Positions 15,909-24,217 of a stretch of DNA of 64,000 nucleotides are shown here, in pieces. The stretch is from Flavobacterium enshiense (GTDB lineage Bacteria; Bacteroidota; Bacteroidia; Flavobacteriales; Flavobacteriaceae), in NCBI RefSeq assembly GCF_022836875.1, contig NZ_CP090376.1:2790001-2854000 (forward strand), given 5' to 3'. The translations under genes and the position numbers were made by a program. Under the pieces are notes generated by a model, which saw only the letters and a list, made by a program, of their open reading frames with translations, was not told the DNA's origin and did no database searches. Every line of letters begins with the position of its first letter. The first letter of the stretch is position 1.

Positions 15909-16643
15909 ATGACGAAACGAATCTTAACGATAATATTTCTTCTGACTATTGGACTGAACTCATTCGGACAGAAGATCAGTATAGATACATTATTCCTTCC
16001 TAAAGGAGAAAAATTCACTCAACTTCAAAATGATAAATTAAAATTTCCTTTAGTTAAAACAGGTAATTTGAAAATTGACAGATTGATAAATAAAGACTTG
16101 AAAAATAGATTTACAAATAATGAGTTTCCTAACTCACCAACTGACTCGACATTAATCAAATGGGCTGACGACCAAATAATCTATCTTGACTTTGAAGTAA
16201 CCTACTTAAAGAATGGACTTATTTCACTAAATGTTAGTGCTGAAGGTTGCGGAGCATATTGCACAAGTTGGACAGACTATTTTACATATTCTGTGACAAC
16301 AGGTAAATATGTAACAATTAACGAAATTATCGATACAACGGGGAAATTCAAAAATCTTGTTATTTCAGACAAAGACAAAAAATATGACGAACAGAGAATA
16401 GAATTGAAAAAAATGCTACTTGACAAAGAATCAGGACTTGATGATGACAGCTATGAATGGGCATTAGAGCATTACGGTAATTGTGACAATTCATTTGAGT
16501 TAAATTCATTTGCTTTGTTCTCAGATCATCTAGAAATAATTGAAAAATGTTATCTCCCAAACGCAATAAAGAATCTAACACCAATAATAGAATTAAAATA
16601 CAATTACGTTGACATTAGCGAATACCTAAAAATAAAAAACTAG
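15909..16643 (+). CDS. Secreted protein, DUF3298-like
   Basis: 244 aa from ATG 15909; the earlier ATG at 15894 is created by the attC box (GTTATGCC) and would put extra residues before the signal peptide (RILTIIFLLTIGLNSFGQ). The mature protein has YLDFEVTYLKNGLISLNV, a Cys pair in EGCGAYCTSW, and KYVTINEIIDTTGKF. The order of these parts resembles periplasmic DUF4163/DUF3298 proteins (RsiV-like), a moderate-to-low confidence match. Confidence 0.65.
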   Translation: MTKRILTIIFLLTIGLNSFGQKISIDTLFLPKGEKFTQLQNDKLKFPLVKTGNLKIDRLINKDLKNRFTNNEFPNSPTDSTLIKWADDQIIYLDFEVTYLKNGLISLNVSAEGCGAYCTSWTDYFTYSVTTGKYVTINEIIDTTGKFKNLVISDKDKKYDEQRIELKKMLLDKESGLDDDSYEWALEHYGNCDNSFELNSFALFSDHLEIIEKCYLPNAIKNLTPIIELKYNYVDISEYLKIKN

Positions 16644-16647
16644 GCAT

Positions 16648-16773
16648 AACAGCGGTTTTAAGAAATTGGGGTTTCGGTGTTTAATGGAACGAGCTTTTTG
16701 TATATTTGGCTTTAGTCCTAATGGAATGGTCTGGGAACAAAAATCCCCAACTTCTTAAAGCCGGCGGGACGTT
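16648..16773 (+). repeat. attC-like site 20 (class A)
   Basis: 126 bp. Arms TTTTAAGAAATTGGGG / CCCCAACTTCTTAAAG. -7 TATATTTG at 16701-16708. Confidence 0.88.
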
Positions 16774-16804
16774 AGCTAACAGTCGCATAACAAGACGCAA
16801 AAAA

Positions 16805-17182
16805 ATGAGTATGAAAAGAATATACTATTATTTACTACTTATAATTATATACATAGCAATTCCAGTTTTTATAAAATTTGCTTATCCTTCATTTAACCCA
16901 AAAAATGGATATAATACTTTGCTAATCTGCTATTTTATTTTAAATTTTATTTTAGTTCTTTCAATATTAAAAACTAAGTTATGGCTGAAAATAATTTTAG
17001 GACTTATCATTTTGCCCATTTCTGCTTTGCTTACATTTATGTGTAGAAAAATTGATTGGCAAAATCTAGGTATCAATGTCAATAAATCACTAATTATTTT
17101 CTTTCTAATTGGCGTCTTTTCCGCGTTAACCTGTGAATTTTTTTATCAAATAAGCAAAAGAGAAACAAAGACCGTCAGCTAA
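16805..17182 (+). CDS. Small membrane protein, unknown function
   Basis: 125 aa from ATG 16805 (MSMKRIYYY); longer readings run back into attC. Four membrane segments: YYLLLIIIYIAIPVFI, TLLICYFILNFILVLSIL, IILGLIILPISALLTF and IIFFLIGVFSALTCEFF. Basic C terminus (SKRETKT). The stop TAA is made by the attC box at 17180-17182. Family not recognised. Confidence 0.66.
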   Translation: MSMKRIYYYLLLIIIYIAIPVFIKFAYPSFNPKNGYNTLLICYFILNFILVLSILKTKLWLKIILGLIILPISALLTFMCRKIDWQNLGINVNKSLIIFFLIGVFSALTCEFFYQISKRETKTVS

Positions 17183-17306
17183 CAGCGGTTTTAAGAAATT
17201 GGGGTTTGGGTGTATAATGGGACGGTCTTTTTGTATATTTGGCTTCAGTCCTTATGGAATGGTTCGGGAACAAAAATCCCCAACTTCTTAAAGCCGGCGG
17301 GACGTT
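17181..17306 (+). repeat. attC-like site 21 (class A)
   Basis: 126 bp. Arms TTTTAAGAAATTGGGG / CCCCAACTTCTTAAAG. -7 TATATTTG at 17234-17241. Confidence 0.88.
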
Positions 17307-17348
17307 GTGCGTTATTTTGGCCGAACGAAACGAAGAAACAAAGAGAGT

Positions 17349-17918
17349 ATGATAACTAGATTTTTAATTTTGCTTTTACTGATTTTTGGTTGCGAATCTA
17401 AAAACAAAAAAAGCATTCCTAAAAAAGCAAAAACTCAAAATTCAGTCGAGAGAAAAATTGAAATTGAGAGCAAAAAATTCTTTGTCGGTGATATTGATAA
17501 TGACAAAATAAACGATACAGCTTTTATAAGTTTAAAACGGAATATTGAAACTAACGAAATTGAATGCGGTGAAAAAAACTGCTATATAAATATCAAATTT
17601 TCTAAAAATATTCCTGAAATAAGTTTTGACCAAAGTTTGGGTGTTTTTATTTCGAAAACAGAAGATTTGAATAATGACAATGCTAATGAAATAATCATTT
17701 TCTCGCAATCATATGAAGGTTGGTGGAATTATATTTCTGTTTTTTCATTTAAAAACGGAACTTGGAATGAAATCGCAAAAACTAAAGCATTTGTTTTTGA
17801 GAATCAAGATTTTGAAAATAGAATAATAAAAGAAAACGGCAATTATTATTTAATTGGAGAAGATCAGTGGAACGAAGACAAAAATGGGGAATTTTTAAAA
17901 ACTAAACTAAAAATATAA
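17349..17918 (+). CDS. Lipoprotein with calcium-loop motifs, homologue of 56510-57079
   Basis: 189 aa from ATG 17349; an upstream GTG at 17307 is the cassette terminus. Lipobox IFGC (Cys about residue 15). The mature part has two Asp-rich loops like those of FG-GAP/VCBS repeats (GDIDNDKINDTAF and EDLNNDNANEIII), then EGWWNYISVFSF. Such proteins usually sit at the cell surface; ligand unknown. The paralogue at 56510 has the same length but many substitutions. Confidence 0.72.
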   Translation: MITRFLILLLLIFGCESKNKKSIPKKAKTQNSVERKIEIESKKFFVGDIDNDKINDTAFISLKRNIETNEIECGEKNCYINIKFSKNIPEISFDQSLGVFISKTEDLNNDNANEIIIFSQSYEGWWNYISVFSFKNGTWNEIAKTKAFVFENQDFENRIIKENGNYYLIGEDQWNEDKNGEFLKTKLKI

Positions 17919-17929
17919 AAACAACGCAC

Positions 17930-18056
17930 AACAGCAGTTTGCGGCAAGTGGGGCTTTAGGGCAAAATATAATGTTGGTTTTGTATTTGTAAACTTAATCT
18001 TAAATTGATACTTTTGGGAAAACAATCCCCCACCTGCAGCAAGCTGGCGGGACGTT
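17930..18056 (+). repeat. attC-like site 22 (class C)
   Basis: 127 bp. Left arm GTTTGCGGCAAGTGGGG against CCACCTGCAGCAAG (one unmatched base). -33 TTTG 17985-17988, -7 TACTTTTG 18009-18016. Confidence 0.87.
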
Positions 18057-18118
18057 AGCGGCCATTTATCAAAAATTAGAACCTAGAATTAATGGGTCTA
18101 TAATATTACTTAAAGATA

Positions 18119-18490
18119 ATGATCAGAAATAAAATATCTAAAATTATACTATTAGTACTTTTTGCAGGAACAATTTTTTTTATCATCAAAGGTTATATGA
18201 TGAAATACGATACTGAAAATCTTGGTAAAATGACTATCGGCAAATATGTTTCTCATGATGGTTGGGGAAAAGGTGATCTTAATTATTTCGTTTATTATGT
18301 TAAAGGCAAAAAAATTAGAGCAAATGGTGGTCGTGCCCCGCAAGGGTTTTCAAATAATATTGGAAAATTTTACAGAATACAATATTCTCAAAAATACATT
18401 TCTATAAATGCCTTTTTCGATCAGGAAGTTACAGATAGCATAGAGATTTTAAAAGCAGGTTTTAGTGAAGAGGATATTAAATTAAAATAA
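18119..18490 (+). CDS. Membrane-anchored small protein, unknown function
   Basis: 123 aa. N-terminal membrane segment (IILLVLFAGTIFFIIKGY), then a small extracytoplasmic beta domain (TIGKYVSHDGWGKGDLNYFVYYV, RIQYSQKYISINAF) with a Gly-rich loop (NGGRAPQGFS). The strand pattern is like that of DUF3592-type domains, without firm support. Start ATG 18119, 62 bp after the GTT of site 22. Confidence 0.64.
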   Translation: MIRNKISKIILLVLFAGTIFFIIKGYMMKYDTENLGKMTIGKYVSHDGWGKGDLNYFVYYVKGKKIRANGGRAPQGFSNNIGKFYRIQYSQKYISINAFFDQEVTDSIEILKAGFSEEDIKLK

Positions 18491-18508
18491 TTAGTTTAAA
18501 CGGCAGCT

Positions 18509-18666
18509 AACAGCGGTTTTGTGCAAGTGGGGTTTTAGGATATATCAGTAAAGGTCAGTGTTTGCACTTCTCTCCTATTTTTCAACTTTTTTCTTTCAGA
18601 CTTTTCGGTATATTTGTAAACATCAGTAACAAAAATCCCCACCTGACACAAAGCCGGCGGGACGTT
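18509..18666 (+). repeat. attC-like site 23 (class B)
   Basis: 158 bp. Arms TTTTGTGCAAGTGGGG / CCCCACCTGACACAAAG. -7 TATATTTG at 18609-18616. Confidence 0.87.
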
Positions 18667-18704
18667 GTGTGCAATTTAACAGAACTATATCTTAAAAATA
18701 GAGC

Positions 18705-18974
18705 GTGATTGAATTAGAAAAATATTATTCCGAAGAAAATTGGAAACATTTTTCAGAAACTTTTCAAGGTCTCAACGTGCCAAATAATTTGATAATGTCA
18801 CTAAATGATAATGAAGAATTAGCGAAAGTTATTTTTGGACTACTTGAAAAAGATAGCAATGATTGGATTAATAAAAGTGTTCCAGCATTAGATTATTTAA
18901 AACCGCTCGACTGTCTAGAAAAAGAAAATCTTCTGAAACGATTAAAAGTTTGCTTAACAAGAATGCCAATATAA
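18705..18974 (+). CDS. Hypothetical protein, possible MbcA/ParS-type antitoxin fragment
   Basis: 89 aa from a GTG start. The C-terminal half (DWINKSVPALDYLKPLDC, then KRLKVCLTRMP) recalls the MbcA/ParS/Xre antitoxin C-terminal domain, where a Trp, PAL and PL motif precede a helix; this is a tentative reading. The next gene in the same cassette begins 8 bp after the stop. If the resemblance holds, this would be half of a toxin-antitoxin pair, but the partner is not toxin-like. Confidence 0.5.
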   Translation: MIELEKYYSEENWKHFSETFQGLNVPNNLIMSLNDNEELAKVIFGLLEKDSNDWINKSVPALDYLKPLDCLEKENLLKRLKVCLTRMPI

Positions 18975-18982
18975 AACAATGG

Positions 18983-19174
18983 ATGAAGTCACAATTAATA
19001 TCCAGAAAAGAATTGTTGAAATATCGCAAGAAAGACTTGAGTAAAAATTATCTCCACACATTATTGAAAAAAAATAAAACAAAATATCTTAGCTATATTG
19101 GACTTGAAATGATAATTGATAGAGTTGAGTCTATCGAAATTGAAAACTTAGAAAAATATCTTGATGATTTATAA
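18983..19174 (+). CDS. Short basic hypothetical protein
   Basis: 63 aa from ATG 18983, basic N-terminal half (KKDLSKNYLHTLLKKNKTK) and acidic C terminus (ENLEKYLDDL). A second ATG at 18979 in another frame gives MDEVTINIQKRIVEIS... for 21 codons, which looks equally gene-like, so a frameshift within this gene is possible. Second gene of its cassette. Confidence 0.42.
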   Translation: MKSQLISRKELLKYRKKDLSKNYLHTLLKKNKTKYLSYIGLEMIIDRVESIEIENLEKYLDDL

Positions 19175-19187
19175 ATAAACTGCACAC

Positions 19188-19314
19188 AACAGCAGTTTGC
19201 AGCAAGTGGGGCTATAGGGCAAAATTTAATGTTGGCTTTGTGTTTGTAAACTTAATCTTAAATTGATACTTTTGGGAAAACAATCCCCCACCTGCAGCAA
19301 GCTGGCGGGACGTT
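19188..19314 (+). repeat. attC-like site 24 (class C)
   Basis: 127 bp. Arms as site 11. -33 TTTG at 19243-19246, -7 TACTTTTG at 19267-19274. Confidence 0.87.
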
Positions 19315-19324
19315 GTAGCCAATT

Positions 19325-20170
19325 ATGCCAAACAGGATCCTTAAAATAATTAAGAACATAATTTTTACTTTTATATTTATTCTTTTTGGATGTAAAACAA
19401 CAAAACTTCCAAATAAGAAATATTATCAATATGAATATGAAAAATCTTATTCATATAAAAACGATTCGTTAAAAATTGAAATAAAAAATCCTCTATATAG
19501 CCCTTTAAGAATATGGTTCATAAATTCCGATTCTGAAATACAAAATAAATTGAATCAAATAAATCCAATCGTGTTGGAAAGTAAAACTGATACTATAATA
19601 ACATTGACAAACATACTTAAATTTAATAACCAACTAAGTTTTCGTTCTCGTTTAGGAAGCCTTTCAAAAAAAATAACCGAAATTCAACTTGATTTTCCTT
19701 TTAAGGACAACAAGGAATATGTTGTACTTCAAGGCAATAATACAAATTTTACACATAACACAAATTGGTCTAAATATGCTATTGACTTCAATTTAAAAAC
19801 GAACGACACAATTTGTTCTGCAACAAATGGTTATGTTGTCGGAGTTGTGAATGATTACAAATATTCTGGAAAAGGGCAAGAATGGAAATCTTTTTCAAAT
19901 TTCATCACTATTTATGAACCAAATTCTGGAATCTTTTGCCAATATGCTCATTTAGTAAAAAATGGAAGTTTAGTTAAAGTTGGAGACAAAATTGAACGTG
20001 GACAAAAAATTGGGCTTTCTGGAAATACTGGACAAAGCACAAGAGAGCATTTACATTTTAGCTGTTTAATACCTGTAAATACTGAAGATGGACTAAAATC
20101 TATTCCTATTACTTTTGTTAACGGACAAAAAGGAATAGAATTAAAAAATGGAGACAAAGTAAAAAAATAA
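19325..20170 (+). CDS. M23 family metallopeptidase lipoprotein, copy 1
   Basis: 281 aa. Signal peptide with lipobox FGC (Cys23). Residues 140-250 form a LytM/M23 domain: H144 before YAIDF (D154), YAHL with H209, and EHLHF with H242/H244, the usual zinc and catalytic positions, plus the GNTGQST turn. M23 enzymes cut peptidoglycan cross-bridges; the lipid anchor places this one in the envelope. The N-terminal 130 residues look like an immunoglobulin-like strand domain. A near-identical copy is at 49818-50663, with the same class of attC site following. Confidence 0.88.
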   Translation: MPNRILKIIKNIIFTFIFILFGCKTTKLPNKKYYQYEYEKSYSYKNDSLKIEIKNPLYSPLRIWFINSDSEIQNKLNQINPIVLESKTDTIITLTNILKFNNQLSFRSRLGSLSKKITEIQLDFPFKDNKEYVVLQGNNTNFTHNTNWSKYAIDFNLKTNDTICSATNGYVVGVVNDYKYSGKGQEWKSFSNFITIYEPNSGIFCQYAHLVKNGSLVKVGDKIERGQKIGLSGNTGQSTREHLHFSCLIPVNTEDGLKSIPITFVNGQKGIELKNGDKVKK

Positions 20171-20178
20171 CTGGCTAC

Positions 20179-20304
20179 AACAGCGGTTTTAAGAAATTGG
20201 GGCTTTAGTGTTTAATAGGACGGTCTTTTCGTATATTTGGCTTCAGTCCTAATGGAATGGTTTGGGAACAAATATCCCCAACTTCTTAAAGCCGGCGGGA
20301 CGTT
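20179..20304 (+). repeat. attC-like site 25 (class A)
   Basis: 126 bp. Arms TTTTAAGAAATTGGGG / CCCCAACTTCTTAAAG; spacer details (TTTCGTATATTTGG, AACAAATATCC) are shared with site 62 after the second M23 gene. -7 TATATTTG at 20232-20239. Confidence 0.88.
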
Positions 20305-20316
20305 AGCGGTAATAAT

Positions 20317-20859
20317 ATGAAAACAGAACCGAAACATAACATTACAACAGAAAGGGCAACTGACTTACTGAAGGACGGAGAACCGATTATTGACTTTTAT
20401 ATTGAGGGAGAAGTTGTAATTGAGGGACTTGATAATTGGGAAAAAGAAGTTGTTTTTGAAAACTGCATTATAAAACATTTTTCAGGAAACATTCAATTTG
20501 AGAAACCAGTAAAACTAATCAATTGTCATTTCCAAAAATGCGAGTTTTTCGGCGCATATTTTTTTGGAGGATTAACAATAGACAATTGCACATTTGATGA
20601 CTATTTAGATTTTTGTGCAGGCGGACATAACAAGACAGGAAATCCTGTAATTATTACCAACAGCAACTTCAAAGGATTTGTAAACTTCTTTGATTGTTGG
20701 TATGAGAATGAAGTTATAATTAGCAACAATAAATTTCATAAAGGAACAAACTTGCTGGGCAAAGTTCACAACATTCCTGTGACATTTGAGATTGAACCAA
20801 CTATCAAAGAAAATATTGGAGCTCTTGACATAGACAACGAAGGGCGAGAAAGTGAATAA
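20317..20859 (+). CDS. Beta-helix or pentapeptide-like hypothetical protein
   Basis: 180 aa, no signal peptide. The middle consists of repeated short strands ending in N-C or N-x-x-F steps (FENCIIKHF, LINCHFQKCEFF, IDNCTFDDYLDF, ITNSNFKGFVNF, ISNNKFHKG), the pattern of a right-handed beta-helix or pentapeptide-like solenoid. C-terminal 35 residues are acidic. Possible role in protein or DNA mimicry, as some pentapeptide proteins have, is inference only. Confidence 0.6.
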   Translation: MKTEPKHNITTERATDLLKDGEPIIDFYIEGEVVIEGLDNWEKEVVFENCIIKHFSGNIQFEKPVKLINCHFQKCEFFGAYFFGGLTIDNCTFDDYLDFCAGGHNKTGNPVIITNSNFKGFVNFFDCWYENEVIISNNKFHKGTNLLGKVHNIPVTFEIEPTIKENIGALDIDNEGRESE

Positions 20860-20905
20860 CAAAACTATAAAAATATTATTTATAAAGTCAAGAATTACTA
20901 CCGCT

Positions 20906-21062
20906 AACAAGGGTTTTATGCAAGTGGGGTTTTAGGGATTTATCGGTGATGGTCAGTGTTTGCACTTCTCTCCTATTTTTCAAATTTTTTCTTTCAATCT
21001 TTTGGGTATATTTGTAAGCATCAGTAATAAAAGTCCCCACCTGCATAAAGCCCCGGGACGTT
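20906..21062 (+). repeat. attC-like site 26 (AAGGG core variant, class B loop)
   Basis: 157 bp. AACAAGGGTTTT pairs with AAAGCCCCGGGACGTT; inner arms ATGCAAGTGGGG / CCCCACCTGCAT. -7 TATATTTG at 21007-21014. Confidence 0.87.
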
Positions 21063-21081
21063 AGCTGTAACTTTACCAAAA

Positions 21082-21723
21082 ATGAACGTAAAAACATCAA
21101 TATCAGCAATTTTACTAATCTTATTTGTTTCTTGTAATGAGAAAGCAAATGAAGACTTGTCGATAGAGAAAAGTGAAAAGCCAATCGTTTCAAAACTTGA
21201 TAAGAGATATTCTATTGTTGGAGATTTTAACGGTGACAAAATTGACGATACAATTTTTGAATCATATCAAAATAGCACAACAAAAAAAGAGATTAACAAA
21301 ATACATGACAGTTTAGATTGGGATAACGATTTAGAATTAACGGTAAAAAACAAACCAATTTCAATATTATATTCAAGTGATAAATCAATTGATAAGTTAA
21401 CAGCGTCAAAACATTACCAACAGAAAGGAGTTTACTTATTTTCAAATTTAGGAGACATAAATGAAGACGGAAAAGATGAATTTGGTTACGCCATAGATTG
21501 GGCAGATTTTTCAAGTTCAAATACTTATCGCATAATGACAATGGATAAAAATAAGTTCGTTGAAATTTTCAATTTTCCTATACATGAAACCATGAGTATC
21601 ATACCTGAAAATCAATTCGATTCTAAAAAATTAGTTTTAAAAGTTTCTAAAAAAACAATTAAATATAAATATGCTGACATGGAAGATGGGGATATAAAAG
21701 AAGCAGAACATATATTTAAATAA
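21082..21723 (+). CDS. Lipoprotein with DxNxD loops, duplicated family copy 1
   Basis: 213 aa. Lipobox FVSC near residue 18. Two calcium-loop-like motifs, GDFNGDKIDDTI and GDINEDGKDEFGY, of the FG-GAP/EF-loop kind, are separated by a region with DSLDWDNDLELTV. Surface or outer-membrane location likely. The copy at 39977-40618 has the same length with scattered substitutions; both are followed by class C sites, though of different arm sequence. Confidence 0.72.
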   Translation: MNVKTSISAILLILFVSCNEKANEDLSIEKSEKPIVSKLDKRYSIVGDFNGDKIDDTIFESYQNSTTKKEINKIHDSLDWDNDLELTVKNKPISILYSSDKSIDKLTASKHYQQKGVYLFSNLGDINEDGKDEFGYAIDWADFSSSNTYRIMTMDKNKFVEIFNFPIHETMSIIPENQFDSKKLVLKVSKKTIKYKYADMEDGDIKEAEHIFK

Positions 21724-21737
21724 CAAAAGCTACAGCT

Positions 21738-21864
21738 AACAGCGGTTTCGAGCAAGTGGGGCTTTAAGGCTAAAAATAATGTTGGTTTTGTGTTTGTAAA
21801 CTTAATCTTAAATAGTTAGTTTTGGGAAAACAATCCCCCACCTGCGCGAAGCCGGCGGGACGTT
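21738..21864 (+). repeat. attC-like site 27 (class C, divergent arms)
   Basis: 127 bp. Arms GGTTTCGAGCAAGTGGGG / CCCCCACCTGCGCGAAGCC. The arms differ on both sides from other class C sites. -7 TAGTTTTG at 21817-21824. Confidence 0.87.
21793..21824 (+). promoter_or_regulatory. Promoter in attC site 27
   Basis: TTTG, 20 bp, TAGTTTTG. The bases around the -7 element differ from other class C sites (ATAGT for ATTGA), yet the TAnnTTTG pattern is kept. Confidence 0.68.
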
Positions 21865-21923
21865 AGCAGTCATGTCTCGAGACGCGACGGATAATTCACT
21901 AACTTAATACAACAAAATATTAA

Positions 21924-22181
21924 ATGGATATTTTTGAGATAATATTTGGAAGAGGATTACTAGAGGTAACGGGCGGATTAATCCGTTTTGCTATTGATCA
22001 TTTTTGCGCACGATTCACTAGAAAGAATGTTAAGCCATTATCATCCTATTTTAAAGAAGGAAAAGACGAAGTCTTCACAAATAGTGCTGGAAATCACGTA
22101 GTTGGTGTTATTTTTTTCGGAATAGTAATCTTAGCGTTAATCATAGCAATGTCTCCTGCTGGAAGAACCTTTTTTAACTAA
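21924..22181 (+). CDS. Small membrane-anchored protein
   Basis: 85 aa with a C-terminal membrane segment (VVGVIFFGIVILALIIAM) and an N-terminal amphipathic region (IIFGRGLLEVTGGLIRF) that could be membrane associated. Basic middle (ARFTRKNVKPLSSYFKEGK). Family not recognised. The 87 bp between the stop and attC site 28 contain no other reading frame. Confidence 0.6.
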   Translation: MDIFEIIFGRGLLEVTGGLIRFAIDHFCARFTRKNVKPLSSYFKEGKDEVFTNSAGNHVVGVIFFGIVILALIIAMSPAGRTFFN

Positions 22182-22267
22182 TATCCATCTTGTATTAAAT
22201 CCTTATTATAAACAAATTGAATATTTGCTTTAACCAAACAATAACTTAAATAAATGACACGACTGCT

Positions 22268-22423
22268 AACAGCGGTTTTATGCTATGGCGGGGCTTGGGA
22301 TTTTTTGGATTGGTCAGTACTTGCATTTCTTCTTTAAAAAGAAGTTTTTTCTTTCCACTTTTCGGTATATTTGTAAACATCAGCAATAAAAAATTCGCCA
22401 CAGCATAAAGCCGGCGGGACGTT
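22268..22423 (+). repeat. attC-like site 28 (class B with hairpin)
   Basis: 156 bp. Arms TTTTATGCTATGGCGG / CGCCACAGCATAAAG. -7 TATATTTG at 22366-22373. Confidence 0.88.
22329..22350 (+). terminator. Possible intrinsic terminator inside attC site 28
   Basis: CTTCTTT/AAAGAAG stem followed by TTTTTT, 15 bp upstream of the -7 element. Confidence 0.42.
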
Positions 22424-22446
22424 GGCAGCAATTAAAAAAAAACTAT

Positions 22447-23352
22447 ATGAAAGAAGTATTTACTTTTTTATTATTAGGAATTAGCTTTATATGCAATTCT
22501 CAAAACTTATCATTAGACGAATTGGTTAGTCTTAGAAAAAAAAGTTTAGTAACTGTGGAAGAAACCTTAACTCAAAAAGGTTGGAATTATATAAAAGGAA
22601 ATAGTCCTGACTTTGGTAAATTAGGTTCTGCAACTTTTGCATATAAAAAATCAACTTACGATGATAAAGCACAATCTTTCATCACTTATTTTTATTCAGA
22701 TAATAGCTCTGAAAAAAAAATGAGTGTACAAGTTAATAGTAAAGAAAAATACACATCCTATCTAGCCAGAATTAAAGCATTGGGTTGCAAATTAATTGAC
22801 AGTGAAATGTCGGAAGGATCACTAATCAAAACATATCAGGGTTTAACAACAACTTTTAAAATTGAAATAACAACTACTGTTGATGATTTTAGTTCATCAA
22901 CAAAAACAGTTTATTTTTTTATTTTAATTGACAATGAATACTATAACAACAAACCATCTCTATTTGATGATCTTGTAGCAGTTGAAGCAACTGAAGCAGT
23001 TGATACAGTAGCAGCAGCAACGTCGGAAGAAACCATTTATGGAGGCGCTGAAACAGACAATACTGATAATCGATCTTTAGAAGAAATAGCAGATAGCTAT
23101 AAAATTGAAAAAACGTTTTTTATTGGATATTGGAGTTGTAGCAATTTTTCTATACGTTTTTATGAGAACGGAACTTGCATGACAACTGATTCTAATAAAA
23201 ATGATTCTTGGCAAGAGTGGTTTCTGAGAGGTAATCAACTTATTCTTAATAACAATAAAATTTTTTATATAAAGCGTCGGAGCTCAAATTCATTTGAATA
23301 TTCATTATCCAAATTTGGCGAAACAGAATCAGCATATCGAATTGGAAATTAA
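22447..23352 (+). CDS. Secreted protein, unknown function
   Basis: 301 aa. Signal peptide (VFTFLLLGISFICNSQ). Residues 25-170 form an alpha/beta domain (LVSLRKKSLVTVEETLTQKG, KKSTYDDKAQSFITYFY), an Ala/Thr/Glu-rich low-complexity linker follows (VEATEAVDTVAAATSEE, about 180-200), and the C-terminal 80 residues (FFIGYWSCSNFSIRFYENG, WFLRGNQLILNN) resemble a lipocalin-like domain. Periplasmic or surface protein; role unknown. Confidence 0.68.
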   Translation: MKEVFTFLLLGISFICNSQNLSLDELVSLRKKSLVTVEETLTQKGWNYIKGNSPDFGKLGSATFAYKKSTYDDKAQSFITYFYSDNSSEKKMSVQVNSKEKYTSYLARIKALGCKLIDSEMSEGSLIKTYQGLTTTFKIEITTTVDDFSSSTKTVYFFILIDNEYYNNKPSLFDDLVAVEATEAVDTVAAATSEETIYGGAETDNTDNRSLEEIADSYKIEKTFFIGYWSCSNFSIRFYENGTCMTTDSNKNDSWQEWFLRGNQLILNNNKIFYIKRRSSNSFEYSLSKFGETESAYRIGN

Positions 23353-23364
23353 TTAACTGCTGCC

Positions 23365-23521
23365 AACAGTGGTTTTGCGAAATTTGGGCTTGAGTGTGTG
23401 TTTGGAAAAGTTTGTGCTTGCACTTCTTGCATAAAAATTCACGTTTTTCTTTCACTCTTTTCGGTATATTTGTAATCAACAGTAACAAAAATCCCCAAAC
23501 TTCGCAAAGCCACGGGACGTT
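23365..23521 (+). repeat. attC-like site 29 (AGTGG core variant)
   Basis: 157 bp. Core AACAGTGGTTTT pairs with AAAGCCACGGGACGTT, so GTGG/CCAC replaces GCGG/CCGGC on both strands. Inner arms GCGAAATTTGGG / CCCCAAACTTCGC. -7 TATATTTG at 23465-23472. Confidence 0.87.
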
Positions 23522-23556
23522 AGCAGCCATTCTGACCAAACGAAAACATCACCTAA

Positions 23557-24066
23557 ATGAAACAGAAAACTGTCGAATTGAAAAACACAAAGGAAACACT
23601 AATTATCAATATTCCTTTTTTTGTGGGTCTAGTCTTAAATGTTCTTGTAGTTCTGATGTTTTCCAAAACTGTAATTAGGTTACAGGATATTTTTGTATTG
23701 TACATAACTACTGGAATAGTTTTGTATTTCATTTTTGACAAATTCGTCAAAATAAAACTAAGCAAATTTCTCAGATTAGTATATACCACAGTTTCTTTTG
23801 GAAGTTTATTGACATGTATGTTATTGACCATCAACTTATATATTTACCCTACAAAGGATTTTGAAATACTAAAAACTCCAATTTTAAAAAAAGGCTTAAC
23901 AACTAAAGGAAATAATCCAAAAGCAGATATTGAAGTGGATGGCATTATAAAAGGTGTTATATTTCAAAATATTGATAATATTAATGACTATTCAGCTATT
24001 GAATTAAAAGTTCGTAAAGGAAGATTGGGCTGGAAAATCATCGAAAAAACTACACTAATCAAGTAA
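23557..24066 (+). CDS. Membrane protein, duplicated cassette copy 1
   Basis: 169 aa. Three membrane segments (FFVGLVLNVLVVLMF, IFVLYITTGIVLYFIF and FGSLLTCMLLTINLYIY) and a C-terminal soluble domain of 65 residues with DIEVDGIIKGVIFQNIDN. Nearly identical to 42982-43491 in sequence and terminal repeats, yet the attC spacers that follow (sites 30 and 53) are of different classes. Family not recognised. Confidence 0.68.
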   Translation: MKQKTVELKNTKETLIINIPFFVGLVLNVLVVLMFSKTVIRLQDIFVLYITTGIVLYFIFDKFVKIKLSKFLRLVYTTVSFGSLLTCMLLTINLYIYPTKDFEILKTPILKKGLTTKGNNPKADIEVDGIIKGVIFQNIDNINDYSAIELKVRKGRLGWKIIEKTTLIK

Positions 24067-24077
24067 GAACGGCTGCT

Positions 24078-24203
24078 AACAGCGGTTTTGTGAAAGTGGG
24101 GTTTTAAGGCAAAATTTAAAGGTAATTTTATATATTTGACTTCAGTCCTAATGGAAAGGTATGGGAACAAAAATCCCCACCTCCACAAAGCCGGCGGGAC
24201 GTT
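24078..24203 (+). repeat. attC-like site 30
   Basis: 126 bp. Arms TTTTGTGAAAGTGGGG / CCCCACCTCCACAAAG. -7 TATATTTG at 24131-24138. Contrast with site 53 after the duplicate gene. Confidence 0.87.
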
Positions 24204-24217
24204 AGCAACAAGCAGAC

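Noticed and set aside
15752-16018. Reverse-strand frames of 60-100 codons with recurring words such as TSRRLYAVADFLLL, repeated at more than 20 places (for example 22246-22431, 45377-45655, 49005-49226).
   Set aside because: They are antisense translations of the attC sites. Similarity among them reflects the DNA repeat, they have no consistent start, and they run into cassette leaders.
19188-19314. Class C spacer as a riboswitch or attenuator.
   Set aside because: It occurs before unrelated genes and its conserved parts are explained by the TTTG-N20-TAnnTTTG promoter and the attC arms.
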